DNA of 59,258 bases. Source: Hymenochaete sp. R1. Taxonomy: Eukaryota > Basidiomycota > Agaricomycetes > Hymenochaetales > Hymenochaetaceae. The position numbers and the translations under genes were made by a program. The DNA is taken from NCBI GenBank assembly GCA_019400425.1, contig JAFREE010000147.1, positions 1 through 59,258 on the forward strand, written 5' to 3'. Below, one piece after another: positions 13,301 to 24,731 of the stretch. Below the pieces are notes generated by a model, which was not told where the DNA came from, made no database searches, and saw only the letters and a program-made list of their open reading frames with translations. How positions within the stretch are numbered: the stretch's first letter is position 1; each line of letters begins with the position of its first letter.

Positions 13301-16300
13301 TAGACTTCCTTAGGTGAGAATCGACGAACCGATGGTAACGGAGGAAGACAGCTGTACGTCCGCCCTCAACTGCTTGAACGCCTCATCCACGTAATTCGGC
13401 AAATTAAACCCAGTATACATATTCGTCGCTCTCTTCAAGTCGCCATTCCTCTTACTCGAGGAACCCCCATCGCCACTCGAGTCCGACGTAGCCGAGCTAG
13501 ACGGCGCAGGCGTATCGTCGTCCTCCGTCGTAGTGACATACTCGTATCCACCCAACGCAACGATCCCATCCAGCTGATCCGTCCCGAGCCCAGCGAGTGT
13601 CGCAAGCTTCCTTGTAACGGAGAAGATGTCAGGCGGGTTGAGGTTCATGTCGAGGTTGAAGTCTGGGGAGGTCGTAGTTGAGTGCCCTGAAGCATCGAAG
13701 GAGACATCCTGATTGATCGAGCCGAGTTGGATGCCGTGCGATTTCACGCTGGAGGTGATTTGAGTGATGCTGAGTCCGGAAGTGAAGGGATTATTGAGGT
13801 CAACGGTGACGTGCGAGATATTATTGTCATATCCAGTGCTGTTTAGAACTTATAGAAGAACATTATCAGACACGTAAATTCATCGACAACAAGAGATAGA
13901 AAGAACGAAAAACCTTTCAACGAAGTCTTGGAAAGCAAGTCCGATGTGAGCCCAGGGAGAACCGCGTCCAACGCAAGCGACTCAAACGCCTGACCCAACG
14001 ACGTGATATTCGTACTATTACCGTACCCGTTGATATTAACATTAACATCTTCCGGGTGCAATACCACCTCATCAGTCTACGAAAAAGAAACACATGCCAG
14101 AATAATCACTCACTCTGCTTGCCGACGAAATCATTCAGCGTCTGAAGCCCCTCCGGACTCTCATTGGCTGCAAAGAAGCCCTGCGCTTGGACCGAGTTGT
14201 CGCCCATCTCAAGCGTCAAATTGGGCAAAAGCGTCGTTCCGATAAGACCCGAGTCCCGGTAAAGCTGAAGACCTGCATTATCATGTCCTCCCTGTTAACC
14301 CACCATACTCCAGACATTCCACGCAAAAAAAAAAATACAGACGACATACTCAAATCCCCCGTGCTCAGTTTCAAGTTGCTCGGATTATAAATCGACACAT
14401 TGATCCCAAGCAAGATCGCTTCGGTCGTCCCACCAACGACGTCCACGCTATCGATGATAGTGTCTCCCTTCAACCCCTGCAATCCATCCAACTTGGTCGT
14501 GACGTTGAAGTTGATCGGATCGAGCGTGATCTGGCCGACAGAAAGGTTCGCAATGGCGCGTGCGTGGCCTACGAGTTGGAACTGCGACTCGCTGTAAGAT
14601 ACGCGTTCATTCAGTTCTGTTACTTTTACCACGCCTAACTTGCCAAAAACGCGACTCACGTGAGATCCGTCAAGTCCGTATCTAAGCGAGTCGCGAGTAA
14701 AAATAGAAATAAATTACGTCAGCGATCGTTTTTTCACATGTCACTCGCCATTACACCATTTTGACCGGTACCGGCAACAAACAGAAGCAAAAAGAAAAAG
14801 AAAAAAAAGATAACGGAACCATGTCCGTTCGCGTATGCATGAGTAATGAGTCAAAGCAAGAGCAAGGCGAAAAAGATATAAAGAAAGCCGACTTGAAAAA
14901 AAACGAATGACAAACATGGAATCAGCACTCACTGAACTGCGAGAACATCCCCCGCTGCGTCGTCGGCACCTGCAACGCCGTATCCACGATCGAAATGTTG
15001 ATCGTCCCCTCCGTGTCCGTCGAGCCCAGCACTTTGATATCGGACTGAGACGCCCCGAGAGGCGTCGAGAGGCCCGCGATGGAGGACCCGTTGGCAGAGA
15101 TGTTGAACGCGTTCTCGATTTCGCCGATGGAGACGCCGAAGCCGAATGGGAGCTCTGTGTGGGACGTCGGAGACGGAGAAGGCGCGTCAACACAGTCGGT
15201 CTCATCTCTTCACACTTAAAGTATACCAGAGGGGGAAAAAACTCAACGTACGCATGAAAGCCTGCACGCTCCTCGAGTTCGCAATAGGCGCCCACGGCTC
15301 ACCCTCGTTAAACGCCAACGCCATATCCCCAATCGTGATACTCTTAATCGGCCCCAACGCCCCATCCGCATCCGGATTCTTGAACGGCACGTTCAAGTTC
15401 AACGACGAGATCCCCTTGCTCAACCACGAAATGGTCTTGTTGTCCGGTGGTAGGAGCGCAGACTGTCCGGATGCGACGACGGGTGATGAGTCGCCGTTTA
15501 GGTAGGCGGTGAAGAGGCTGGACATGGAGGCGAGGTCGTCGGTTGAGTCGTTGTGAGGAACGAGACGCCCGTCAAGGGTGATGTTCACTGGTCCAGGTTG
15601 CTGTAAAGTGTGGGTCATCATTCCTATTCCATCATTCGCTTCAAGTTCGAGTACTTACAATTTCGCTATTCAGGCCCGTACCGGATCCGAGGAAGGTGTT
15701 GTTATACGACAAGTTGAACACGACGGTACCTAAGTCAACCTTGAAGGGACTGCACAGAACCGAGTCAGTCACACCAATACATTACAAAAAAAAGAGCCAA
15801 GACTGACCTTGTGTTGTTCAACTGCGTAGTAGCCTTGAAGTTGATACCCCCTTCATCGCTATCACTCGGTAACTGACCCGACTGTCAACAACACCGTCTA
15901 TCCCTCAAGACGCTCACTACCACCCACCTGGAACTCCACCAACTTCACGTTCCCATTAAACGAGTTCATCCCATTCAACGTGACATCCTTCTTGAAATGG
16001 ATCCCCGTCGCCACCGGGAACTTGAGCGCGTTCACCCTCAAGTTCTCCGACGCCAGGTGCCACGTGAAGTTAGGCTGCGTGATCATCGTCTGCGTAAACG
16101 TCCCAAACGCATCTTCGTCCGCAATCTGGAACGTCGTAGTTTGGTTGATCGTAGCGCGTTTGTGCTTGGCTTGGAGAGGTGTGAGGTTGATCGTGCCGAG
16201 GGGTATTTCGGTGCCGTTGATTTTCCAGGTGACCTAATGCCAGTGAATAACATGTAAGAACGAGGGACAGTAAGAAAGGTCAGGTAGACTGACATTGACA

Positions 16301-17444
16301 GGTTCCGTGAACGTGATCTTAGCACTGAAGATCCCAGCATGCGTGACCTACACCAAAAAATGAACATCAAACTCAAAGAGCCCTCCAACTCTCATAAACA
16401 GGCAAACGCACCAAACCCTGCATCGCCAACGTGAAACTCGAATTCGTAGGATCCATAATCTGCGCCGTATCGATATTCAACACGGAGACGTTGACGACAT
16501 GCTGCGCGATCGCCTTCACGACAGGGAACAGAATGATGAACAGCAACGCGATTCCAAGGGCTGCCGTGATACCCTGGCAGATCAACACGTTACGGGACTT
16601 CCACCACCCAGGTCGTCGATAGAAGGGTACGGAAGCTGCTGCTGCTGCTGCCGGTGCAGCGGTAGCAGCTGGAACATCGGCTGCAGTCACGGTGGCAGCT
16701 GCAGGAACGGCGTGTTCATCACCAAATGGACCTTCCTGGAATCGGCTGTCTTGACTCTTCGGGGACGGCTGAGGCGCGATGTCATTCGAAGTACTAGTCC
16801 CTGGTGCGGCAGCGTTGTCTGCAAGGGCAAACGTTAACCAATCAGCAATCGTTCATCCCATGTGGAGCGTTCACAAAAAAAAAATCGACGCGCAAAGTCG
16901 CGCGATGCGATGCGGGAAAAGGGACGTGATTTGGGATGGGCGAGTGTGAGCGAGTGGGAGGAAATTGGGCCGGACAACTGTGAGTGTCACATGTTTTTCT
17001 CTCTCTTTCTCCGCGTCGAGAGACAACCGGGCATGCGGGGGCGGGGGTGAAAAAAGACGCGTCGCGCATGAAAAAGAAAAAGAAAAGTGCCAATCAATCA
17101 TGCGCGCCATCCCATCCAAGAATATACGCCGGACTTGGACTCCATTCCGGAGTAAGATCATCATGTTCGATAAAGAAAAAGGGAGGCGATTGGATCCCAA
17201 ACAAACGCGGGGGTGGCTACGGCTACGAGAGAGTGCGGGGAAAGGGGGAAGGCCGAGGAAAAAACACGCCAATCCTCACCCATCCACGTCCAACGATCGC
17301 CTTCCTCCACTCACGAGCAAAAGGGAACAGTACTGGTGGGCGGCGAAGACACTCACCAAGAAGGGATGCGGAGGGCGCGTCGTGATAGATGCCGCTGCTC
17401 ATACGCGAGTGCTCAAGCTGTTCCATCTCTCGCTCGCCGCTCAT
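7352..17444 (-). CDS. giant DUF3712-family membrane protein with three tandem units
   Basis: The first exon is 17357-17444 (88 bases). After a 538-base intron, exon 2 starts at 16818 and encodes an Ala/Pro-rich cytosolic stretch, then YRRPGWWKSRNVLI and one membrane helix (about 16610-16510). The rest, cut into many exons, is a very long extracytoplasmic region of alternating Ser/Thr/Asn and aliphatic residues with many N-glycosylation sites. Three long units follow one another, recognised by landmarks such as RLVPHND (about 15570), RLVPQSD (about 12270) and RIVPQSG (about 9315), and by DPAGGIH near 12500 and 9550. DUF3712 proteins are fungal, with one N-terminal helix and LEA-like beta domains. 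Their function is unknown; a cell-surface or lipid-contact role would be inference. The C-terminus is Ser/Gly-rich and ends at 7352. Total length is about 2,700 residues; individual exon ends in the middle are not all certain. Confidence 0.82.
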
Positions 17445-17640
17445 GGTCGACGCCTATCCTCAGCTGTCGAGGTCGTCCTTGAAAGCAAGGTTTGGTGCTG
17501 GCTGGCTATTGATCCCTTGCTCCGAACACAAGCTGCCCAAGGAGCTAGCAGGCGTAAGACGTGAGGGAAGGAGAGAGGGGGAGGGGAGGAGGAAGAGGTG
17601 GGGCTCTAGCGGCGGGTGTTTTTGAGTGTATTGGACCGAA

Positions 17641-17675
17641 GCCATAAAATAATATATAATATAATATTAATGTAT
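17641..17675 (-). promoter_or_regulatory. AT-rich TATA-like tract upstream of the DUF3712 gene
   Basis: A run of alternating A and T (aataatatataatataatatt) lies about 200-230 bases upstream of the ATG at 17444 in otherwise mixed sequence. It is a plausible core promoter. Confidence 0.3.
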
Positions 17676-20475
17676 TGATTGAAGAAGGCCATGTTGATAC
17701 TGATTTGTTTCTGGTCTGGGTGTTCTGCACGGAATATAATTAGCGGAAGGGAAGTCGCTCTCTCACTCGATCGTTTTCTGTCGGTCCCAGGTGGTCTCCG
17801 TCGGTATCAGTATCAGTACTCTCGCTTAGCGTCTTCCCATCCATCATATGACTCTTCCTCTCCCAGTCAAATGATCCTCTTTCTTTTCTATTCCTTCATC
17901 ATATCGCCTACCGAACGGAGCCCCCGACTCGACTCATTTGGGATTGGCCGCCAACTGTTTTCTTTCTGTTCACTCGTTCGAATGTCCCTAGGGTTCCCCT
18001 GTACCACCGTCTGTCCTTCGGGAAATCTTCTTCGCCTTCTCGAGGATATATACGAGGAATGAATGGCGTCGCTGATCATTGGTTGCGGTTGCCATAGAAG
18101 AAGACGGGAGACGTTGAGTGTTTGATCGAGGAAGTTCTCAGATGAGATGTGAACACGCTGTCGCTGTCAACGGATCGACTGTGGGTCCCAATTGCCGAGT
18201 TAAGCACGCGCAAATCAGTGATCTCAGATCCCGGTCACGCGTGTTTTTGACTTTCTCTCCGTTCCGCCATGACCAAATCGGGCTTCAACATAACCCCTTC
18301 AAGTTGGTCGTCAAATTTCATGTCAATATGCCTATATCCCAACACTCGAAACAAGAACAGAACACTCTCAAACTTATATGATATATCCGTCCTTCCTCGG
18401 AAACGGTCTTCCATAGGATATAAAATACTTGAAGAGACGAAACCTCATCATATCTCGAACCCGCCGCGTCCTAACTATGAACAGTCAGTCCCATCCCGAT
18501 CACTCTGGAGCGAACAAATTGCAACCACGCACTCTTCCAAGTCCTCGAAAACCATCAAACTTGAGCTCGTCAAGTTTCCCTTCTTCGTTCAAAAATAAAT
18601 GGGCGACTGTAACACTAAACCGAAGCCGGCGCAAACGCTTGGGCGCGCCGAATCTGACTTTCCAGCCTCACGGTATCCAGATACGGATACAGTCCGAATC
18701 CGAATTTAAACCGACGCCGTTTGAATTCGGACCAAGTGTACATGTGCAGTACTGGTACTAGTGTTCTATGTTCAATGTTCGGCGCTCCCCGACTTTTCGA
18801 CAAATTTTCCTCGAGGTGTTCTCTTCTGCTATCGAAGTCAAAGTCAGATTGCTCGTGTGGTCGCTGAACAGAACACTCATCGAGCCAGAGAAGGAAGGTA
18901 ACTAATTAACGCTAGGTAAATGCCAACTGTGGTGTCGACGTAAGGCCCTTGACCGTTTAATTATTTTTTAAAAAGTTTTTTTTTAGCATCAGCAACGACA
19001 CGACACCGCACACCGCACCCGGGCGCTACGAAACGAAACGAAACGAACACTACCTTCATTTCCGACCCAGACTTCCAAAACCTTCGGTCACTATCACTAC
19101 GGGCTCAGCTGACGGTGTCGCCTTGCGAAGCCTCCGAGTCCTTCGCTCCTTCTCGGCTTCCCAGCTGATGAAACCAGGAGCCAGGAGCCAGAAGCCATGG
19201 TTATTGGTACCGTGACTAATAATAAAACTTGGGGTTAAGATGGTCCCGTCGCGCAAGGGCCCCGTCCGCCCTACCGTCACTATCACTATCATCGAAGACG
19301 AGACAAGGCATCACTCAGGCCGGTTGTATTTGGTATTCGGTAACCAGTATTCTCCTGAAACTGAAAGACTGATTTGAATGAATGAATGAATGGGGGTACA
19401 CGCACGTACATACGCACGCAAAACACCCGAACGGACTACCAGCCACCAGCATTCCATCCCTTTTTATTTTATTTATTTAATCACTGGCGCTGGCGCTGAT
19501 CCATTCAATAGCTACTCCGTGTTTCGCCCACAAAAAAAAATACATCCGTCGAGTTCTAGTAGCACCTAGAAGCGCTGCTCTACCCTCTTCTACCGCTCTA
19601 CCGCAGCATTCGGAAGCAGAGGCAAGTCAAGTCAAGTCGAAAGCTATACTATACCGTACCAACGGCACCGCCCCCGCCCCACTTCATCTATTCAGCGGAT
19701 GGATCTTCGAGAGCGTGTACCGACGGTCCACCGTCTCCGGCGCGCGAGGCGACGAAGAATGATAAAATGAAAAAGAGACAGTCAAGCTAAAGACTCGGAT
19801 TTTTAAAAAAAAATGGCGGCTGCCGCCCCGAGTGAGGAGTGGCACTGGCACTAGCACTGCACCGACCGACCCGACGCTGGCGAAGCCCACTTACACGCAG
19901 TACGTGCGTCATCTAGTATGATATACACAACAACGGGCGGGTGCACGCTTTTGGTCGCTCGCAGGTTCAGGTGCGGATACGAAGGCGCCCTCTTGTTAAT
20001 ATTCTTTTTTTTTAGAAAAATTTTTTTTAGAAAAAAAAGACAAACCCGCGTGCACCGATGCGGTCGCATGCTTTGATAGCAGCTCGAGTTGGACGCGCGG
20101 AAGCTTGGGTTTTCGTTCATCAACTTCAAAGTGGGCGTGAGGCCTGAGCGCAAGCTGATAATGGCTAGTCCGAGTCGCTTCGGAAGTGCCAAACGCGAAC
20201 CATGGACTCTCTTCAAGTTGTATACATCTCATTTTTTTCCGAGACCTGACGATGGCTACCACGGGCATATACCCAAAGAGCGCGACGTCACCCACTATTT
20301 CAGCATTCATCATGATCGAAATGCCCGACGATGTCCTCGCAAAAAGCCTTCCAAGTGGTCGACCACGGAATTACAACTCACGTTGTTAGCCTTTTTTCCC
20401 CTCTCCCGTCTTTGTGAGCGATTCTTTTGGAGGTAGGCAAAGTGACGTCTTCAGTATCCCTTTTTTTACGATCTT

Positions 20476-20489
20476 TTAGCCCGTATTTG
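20476..20489 (+). promoter_or_regulatory. upstream block shared by paralogue copies 1 and 2
   Basis: TTAGCCCGTATTTG here matches TTAGCCCAAATTTG upstream of copy 2 in 12 of 14 positions. Both follow a T-run and precede pyrimidine-rich sequence, 161 and 191 bases upstream of the respective ATGs. This suggests duplicated promoter sequence. Confidence 0.4.
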
Positions 20490-20636
20490 CGCCTGCTTGA
20501 CTTTGCATTTCTTACCAGGTTCCCTGGTTCCCTAAAAATGGGTTGGCAGAAATTGCGAGGTATTTGCTACTCACATCTTAACGTCCTTTCACTCCTTCCC
20601 TCCCTGCAACTCACGCTAACTTCCCCTACAACCTCA

Positions 20637-22496
20637 ATGTCTACTCTCCAATCCCCCGATAACATCGACTTCATCTGCACCCTCGTACCAGCTATAACGC
20701 TCCTCCCCATGGGCAGCGAAGCCCAAATGAAGTCCTTCGCCCTCATTTCCCACCTCCAAACCCTCCAACGCGAGATCCGCCAATTCAAAACCAAAGTCGT
20801 AACGAAGCCCACCATGGACGGACTCCTCGCCGCCCGACAAGGTCTCCCATTAACACTTCGCCACATCATCGACGGTGCCAACAAATTATGGCCTGTTCAA
20901 GCTGGGCCGGGGTCAGTGTCGGGGCCGGGGCCGGGGCCGGGTGCGCAGACTGACGAGGTTTCGATGGCGGAGTCGGCTTCTGGAGAAAGCGGGTTTGATA
21001 GTACCTGCGTATGGAAACAAGCGTGGGACCTGGAGGCACCGAACAAACACGCCATCATGGCAGCCGCAGCCTGCGAGGTGAAACTCGCCATCCTATTCCA
21101 ACACTACACCTATTACAACTCCGAAGCCGGACGCAAAGACAAGGAGAAAACGTTCGCTCGGATGGGTCATATCGAGTATCACGCCATGATCTGTAGAACG
21201 AACGTCGACCATCTGGTCTTTTTCAGAGACGAAGGCCCTTCTCGTTCGGAGCCCGCTGAAATGGAAATGTTGGAGGGATCGGTACACGCGGGAGAACCGA
21301 GTGGCGAGTCCCAGTTCCCCCAGATTCAACGGCAGCCTCAGGCTGTGATGAAAAACATCACACCGGATGAGCTCTCGCAGTTGATGCTTCATCATCACAC
21401 TGCGCGCAAAGAACTTGAGGAGCGCCTCCAGGAGCTCCTCCCCGATCTCGACTTCGATACCTGTAGACACTGTTCATTCAGACAGAAGGACAAACTGGGA
21501 TTGCTCGAGTCTCGTGCTGACGGTTCCATCCTCGCCCACGTTCGGAGTTTGCTTCCGCCAGAGTCACAACTCAGCGGTGAAGCAAAGGCGAAAGCCCAAA
21601 GAGTGGAAAATGCGATTAATGATTTCGAAAGACTGCGAGACCTCGAGAAAGAACATTTAGCGAAGAATCCTAATAGCAACTTCCAACGCACCGCGAATGG
21701 CTTCCAAAGGCGAGTTCGGCACGCATTCACGTTCGTCTGGGAGCTTGAAGAGCTCTTACGACCGACAGGCTCTGGCTCTGGCTCTGGCAGGAACGCGCCG
21801 CCTCACCCGAATTCGGTCTCCGTCGAATGGTCACCAGAGACGATCGCCTGTGCTCTCGAGTGTGAATACAAGCATCTTTGTCTCTTCCACTACCACACTT
21901 ATTATAAAAGTGAGGAAGGCCGCAAACCTGAAGACGCCAAGGTCCGGTATCGGCGTATGGGCAGCATAGAGTCCTATGCAGTAGGATCTACGCTCGCCTC
22001 GCGTTATTCTTTTGATCATGCCTTCGAAAGATGGTGTAAGTGTCATGCAGCCACAATAAATAGTGACACCAAGGCAGGGTTAAAGAAACTCGTCTGGGAA
22101 ATCGATAGTAACATGGACGCATTCGAATCCATGTTGGCAAAGAAATCCCAAAGCGAGCAGGATGCATTACGGAAACTCGAACGAGAGACGAAGGTTGCAC
22201 GACACCACACCCGGGAGCTCGTTCAAATCCAATCCCGGATCGTCGCAGAAACCGGAATGAAAGAGCTTGACTTCGCGGGTGGAGTCCACATACACGCTCA
22301 AAATCAATACAAACTCGATAATCCCGGATGGAAGCATCCTGCAGACCGGCCGGCGCCTTCCCGAGCACCAGTTACGGATAAAGCTGGAAGTGGAAGCAGG
22401 AAGAGAAAGGCGAAAGAAGCTGATGCGGGTGAAGGCTCTATCAGTGGATCCAGAAAAGGAAAAGGCAGAGGACGCAGAGGTGCTGGTACTGGTTGA
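20637..22496 (+). CDS. unrecognised intronless family, copy 1
   Basis: A single exon encodes 619 residues from ATG 20637. An earlier in-frame ATG exists upstream, but the start MSTLQSPDNIDF aligns with copy 2. I do not recognise the family. The protein is mostly helical in character and internally duplicated. Module 1 carries CEVKLAILFQHYTYY..RMGHIEYHAM (from about 21070) and ends in LLPDLDFDTCRHC. Module 2 carries CEYKHLCLFHYHTYY..RMGSIESYAV (from about 21858) and ends in ETGMKELDFAGGVHI. A Gly-Pro linker is encoded by GGGGCC repeats at 20921-20941. The C-terminus is Lys/Arg/Gly-rich, SRKGKGRGRRGAGTG, suggesting nuclear entry or nucleic-acid binding (inference). It is closest to copy 2, which lies 447 bases downstream. 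Confidence 0.85.
   Translation: MSTLQSPDNIDFICTLVPAITLLPMGSEAQMKSFALISHLQTLQREIRQFKTKVVTKPTMDGLLAARQGLPLTLRHIIDGANKLWPVQAGPGSVSGPGPGPGAQTDEVSMAESASGESGFDSTCVWKQAWDLEAPNKHAIMAAAACEVKLAILFQHYTYYNSEAGRKDKEKTFARMGHIEYHAMICRTNVDHLVFFRDEGPSRSEPAEMEMLEGSVHAGEPSGESQFPQIQRQPQAVMKNITPDELSQLMLHHHTARKELEERLQELLPDLDFDTCRHCSFRQKDKLGLLESRADGSILAHVRSLLPPESQLSGEAKAKAQRVENAINDFERLRDLEKEHLAKNPNSNFQRTANGFQRRVRHAFTFVWELEELLRPTGSGSGSGRNAPPHPNSVSVEWSPETIACALECEYKHLCLFHYHTYYKSEEGRKPEDAKVRYRRMGSIESYAVGSTLASRYSFDHAFERWCKCHAATINSDTKAGLKKLVWEIDSNMDAFESMLAKKSQSEQDALRKLERETKVARHHTRELVQIQSRIVAETGMKELDFAGGVHIHAQNQYKLDNPGWKHPADRPAPSRAPVTDKAGSGSRKRKAKEADAGEGSISGSRKGKGRGRRGAGTG
20921..20941 (+). repeat. GGGGCC hexanucleotide repeat inside copy 1
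   Basis: Three GGGGCC units plus GGG encode a Gly-Pro linker. Copies 2, 3 and 4 lack it. Confidence 0.8.
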
Positions 22497-22752
22497 CGAT
22501 GGATACATATTAGATAGATTTACTACCAGCAGTAGAGAGGGCGCGAATTCAATTCTTATACCTTTCCAGCGTCAGGTAGACCAATGTCAGCTATTTCTCC
22601 CATCTACTTGTAAATACGGGGTAATAGCGATTAATCAATTTTATTCAGGCCCAGGGGTTAGGCAGCCTTCTACAAAGTATTTTCTGTTGAACGTGTCTGA
22701 TCTTATGCTAATGCAAAGTGGCGTAATCCACTCACCTTTTTTTTTTAAATGC

Positions 22753-22766
22753 TTAGCCCAAATTTG
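22753..22766 (+). promoter_or_regulatory. upstream block shared by paralogue copies 1 and 2
   Basis: This is the copy 2 version of the block at 20476-20489. It lies after a run of T and 191 bases upstream of the ATG at 22944. Confidence 0.4.
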
Positions 22767-22943
22767 TCTTTTCCCTCCTTTGCTTTCGCCATTGGACTTT
22801 GGAATGCAACGAGATTTTTCGAGCTGGTGAGAACTTTCCCATTCATAACTTCCCTAAACCCTTCCTTCCTCTTACTTTATTACCCCCTACCTCTCCAAGT
22901 CCAGTCACTGACCCGAGCCATTACTTACACCTTCACCCCTCCA

Positions 22944-24731
22944 ATGTCCTCCTTCCAAATCCCCGACAACATCGACTTCATCCGCACTCTCGTCCCACCC
23001 CCATCCTCATTCCACAGCGAATTCGCATATACGAACACAGACGCGCTCCTGACCCAGCTCACGGATCTCCAGAAAGAAATCCGCACGCTCAAAGCCGAAG
23101 GCGAGGAGGACCCGTCCCGAATCCGTTTAGACACCATTCCACATCGGTTCCCGGCCAGATACCGGCGCGTTGTGGAGTATGCTGACAAGCTTTGGGGCGG
23201 TGATTCCCAGCGTGAGTCTAGCGAACAGTCTGAGCGAGGGGCGGGATCTCAGGTTGACGCCAGTCAGGTACTATCAGAGCAGGACTCGGATCGGGACAGG
23301 CTTCAACTTGAACTTGAAGTCGCCGGGAGCGACCTGCCTGATAAACATACCATCTTATCCTCCACCGCTTGCGAGATCAAGCTGGCCGTTCTCGTCCAAT
23401 ACTACAACTACTACAGCTCCGAAGCCGGCCGAAGCGACGAAGCTTTGGAGGATCGTAAAACGAGACGGATGGGCCACATCGAATCCCACGCGATGCTTTT
23501 CCGGCAGGCCTCCGAGCGTCTTTCGGGTCTGATCCTTGACTTGAACGACAACAGCCAAATCCTTAGCGATCAACGACGGTCTATGACCACAAGTCCGAGT
23601 CTGAGCTTCTCAGTGGAAAAGCTCAGCGGGTTGACGGTCCAGTATACCATCGCACGCATGGATCTCGAGGATCGATTTCGAGAGCTCCTTCCCGGAATCG
23701 ATTTCGAGAACTGTAGTCATTGTGATTACGAGGAGAAGAAACAACTAGGACTGATCGGAACTCGTACTGAAAGACAAGACTCCATGCTCCACCATCTTCT
23801 GAGTCTCATCCCTGAAGGACTCAGCGGCGGCGCAAAGATGAAGGCGGATAGACTGAAAGGTGCGATCATAGACTTTGAAGAGCAGCAGAAGGTAGTGAAA
23901 GCGGGTATAGCACAAAATCCAGAGAGCAACTTCAAACTTATCACGAACAAATTCTCGACGCGACTCCGGCATGCAAACAGATTCGTCAGAGAGCTCGATG
24001 AGCAGTTACAACCGACTCAGACGGATACAGCCACCGTTGAATGGTACCCGCAAACCATCATCCACGCTTTCGAGTGCGAATACAGGCACCTCCTCCTCTT
24101 TCACTATCACCACTACTTCAAGAGTGAAGAAGGTCGTAATGCCGCAAAAGACCGGGACGATCGCATGGGCAACATAGAGTCGCACGCTCTACGTTCCAAG
24201 CTGGCATCGCGTCGTGCCTTTAACGACGCCTTCGAAAGATGGAGTGAACGACACACCGGTACTCTGAATAGCGACGCGAGGGCGGAGATAAAGAAGCTCG
24301 TCTGGGTAGCTGACAGAAACGCAGACGAGTACGAGTCCACGCTGGCGAAGAGACCTCCAATCGAACGCGCCGCCATACGGGACCTCGAACAAAGAACGAA
24401 AGTAGCTCGACACTACACCCGCGACCTCGTCCGCATCCAATCCCAGATCGTCGCAGAGACCAGCCTGAAAGAGCTCGATTTCGAGAACGGGAGGCACATC
24501 GACAAGGAGCAAACAGCAAAACTCAAACAGCTCGGGTGGGTGCGGCCTACGGTGTACAAGCCTGCGCCTCCTCCTCGAGAACCAGCAAGGACGAAACGCG
24601 GAGACGCCGGTGGGAGCGGGAAGAGAAAGGCGGGTGAAGCTGAGCTGGGCGAGAGCAGCTCTGCCCCAGGTAGTGGATCTAGGAAGGGCAAAGAACGCGC
24701 AGGTTCTGGTCGAGGTGCTGGTACTGGGTAA
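22944..24731 (+). CDS. unrecognised intronless family, copy 2
   Basis: A single exon encodes 595 residues from ATG 22944 (MSSFQIPDNIDFIRTLVP). It has the same two-module layout as copy 1: CEIKLAVLVQYYNYY with RMGHIESHAM from about 23370, LLPGIDFENCSHC at the end of module 1, then SLIPEGLSGGAKMKADRL, CEYRHLLLFHYHHYF with RMGNIESHAL from about 24071, and SLKELDFENGRHID. The tail is basic and Gly/Ser-rich (GSRKGKERAGSGRGAGTG) and nearly repeats that of copy 1. No signal peptide or membrane helix is seen in the reading chosen here. It is probably nuclear or cytosolic; function unknown. Confidence 0.85.
   Translation: MSSFQIPDNIDFIRTLVPPPSSFHSEFAYTNTDALLTQLTDLQKEIRTLKAEGEEDPSRIRLDTIPHRFPARYRRVVEYADKLWGGDSQRESSEQSERGAGSQVDASQVLSEQDSDRDRLQLELEVAGSDLPDKHTILSSTACEIKLAVLVQYYNYYSSEAGRSDEALEDRKTRRMGHIESHAMLFRQASERLSGLILDLNDNSQILSDQRRSMTTSPSLSFSVEKLSGLTVQYTIARMDLEDRFRELLPGIDFENCSHCDYEEKKQLGLIGTRTERQDSMLHHLLSLIPEGLSGGAKMKADRLKGAIIDFEEQQKVVKAGIAQNPESNFKLITNKFSTRLRHANRFVRELDEQLQPTQTDTATVEWYPQTIIHAFECEYRHLLLFHYHHYFKSEEGRNAAKDRDDRMGNIESHALRSKLASRRAFNDAFERWSERHTGTLNSDARAEIKKLVWVADRNADEYESTLAKRPPIERAAIRDLEQRTKVARHYTRDLVRIQSQIVAETSLKELDFENGRHIDKEQTAKLKQLGWVRPTVYKPAPPPREPARTKRGDAGGSGKRKAGEAELGESSSAPGSGSRKGKERAGSGRGAGTG

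Larger units (their letters stand above)
17445..20636. other. 3.2 kb intergenic region without convincing genes
   Basis: It separates the divergent DUF3712 gene and the first paralogue. It contains simple-sequence stretches: AATG repeats near 19377-19391, T/A tracts near 18958-18984, and a T-rich/A-rich inverted stretch at 20002-20039 that could form a hairpin. The many short frames in it lie in random phases. A noncoding RNA or very short exons cannot be excluded. Confidence 0.45.

Noticed and set aside
16965..17564. 199-codon plus-strand frame across the first intron and exon of the DUF3712 gene
   Set aside because: It runs over a confirmed splice pair of the minus-strand gene and is made of low-complexity Lys/Arg sequence.
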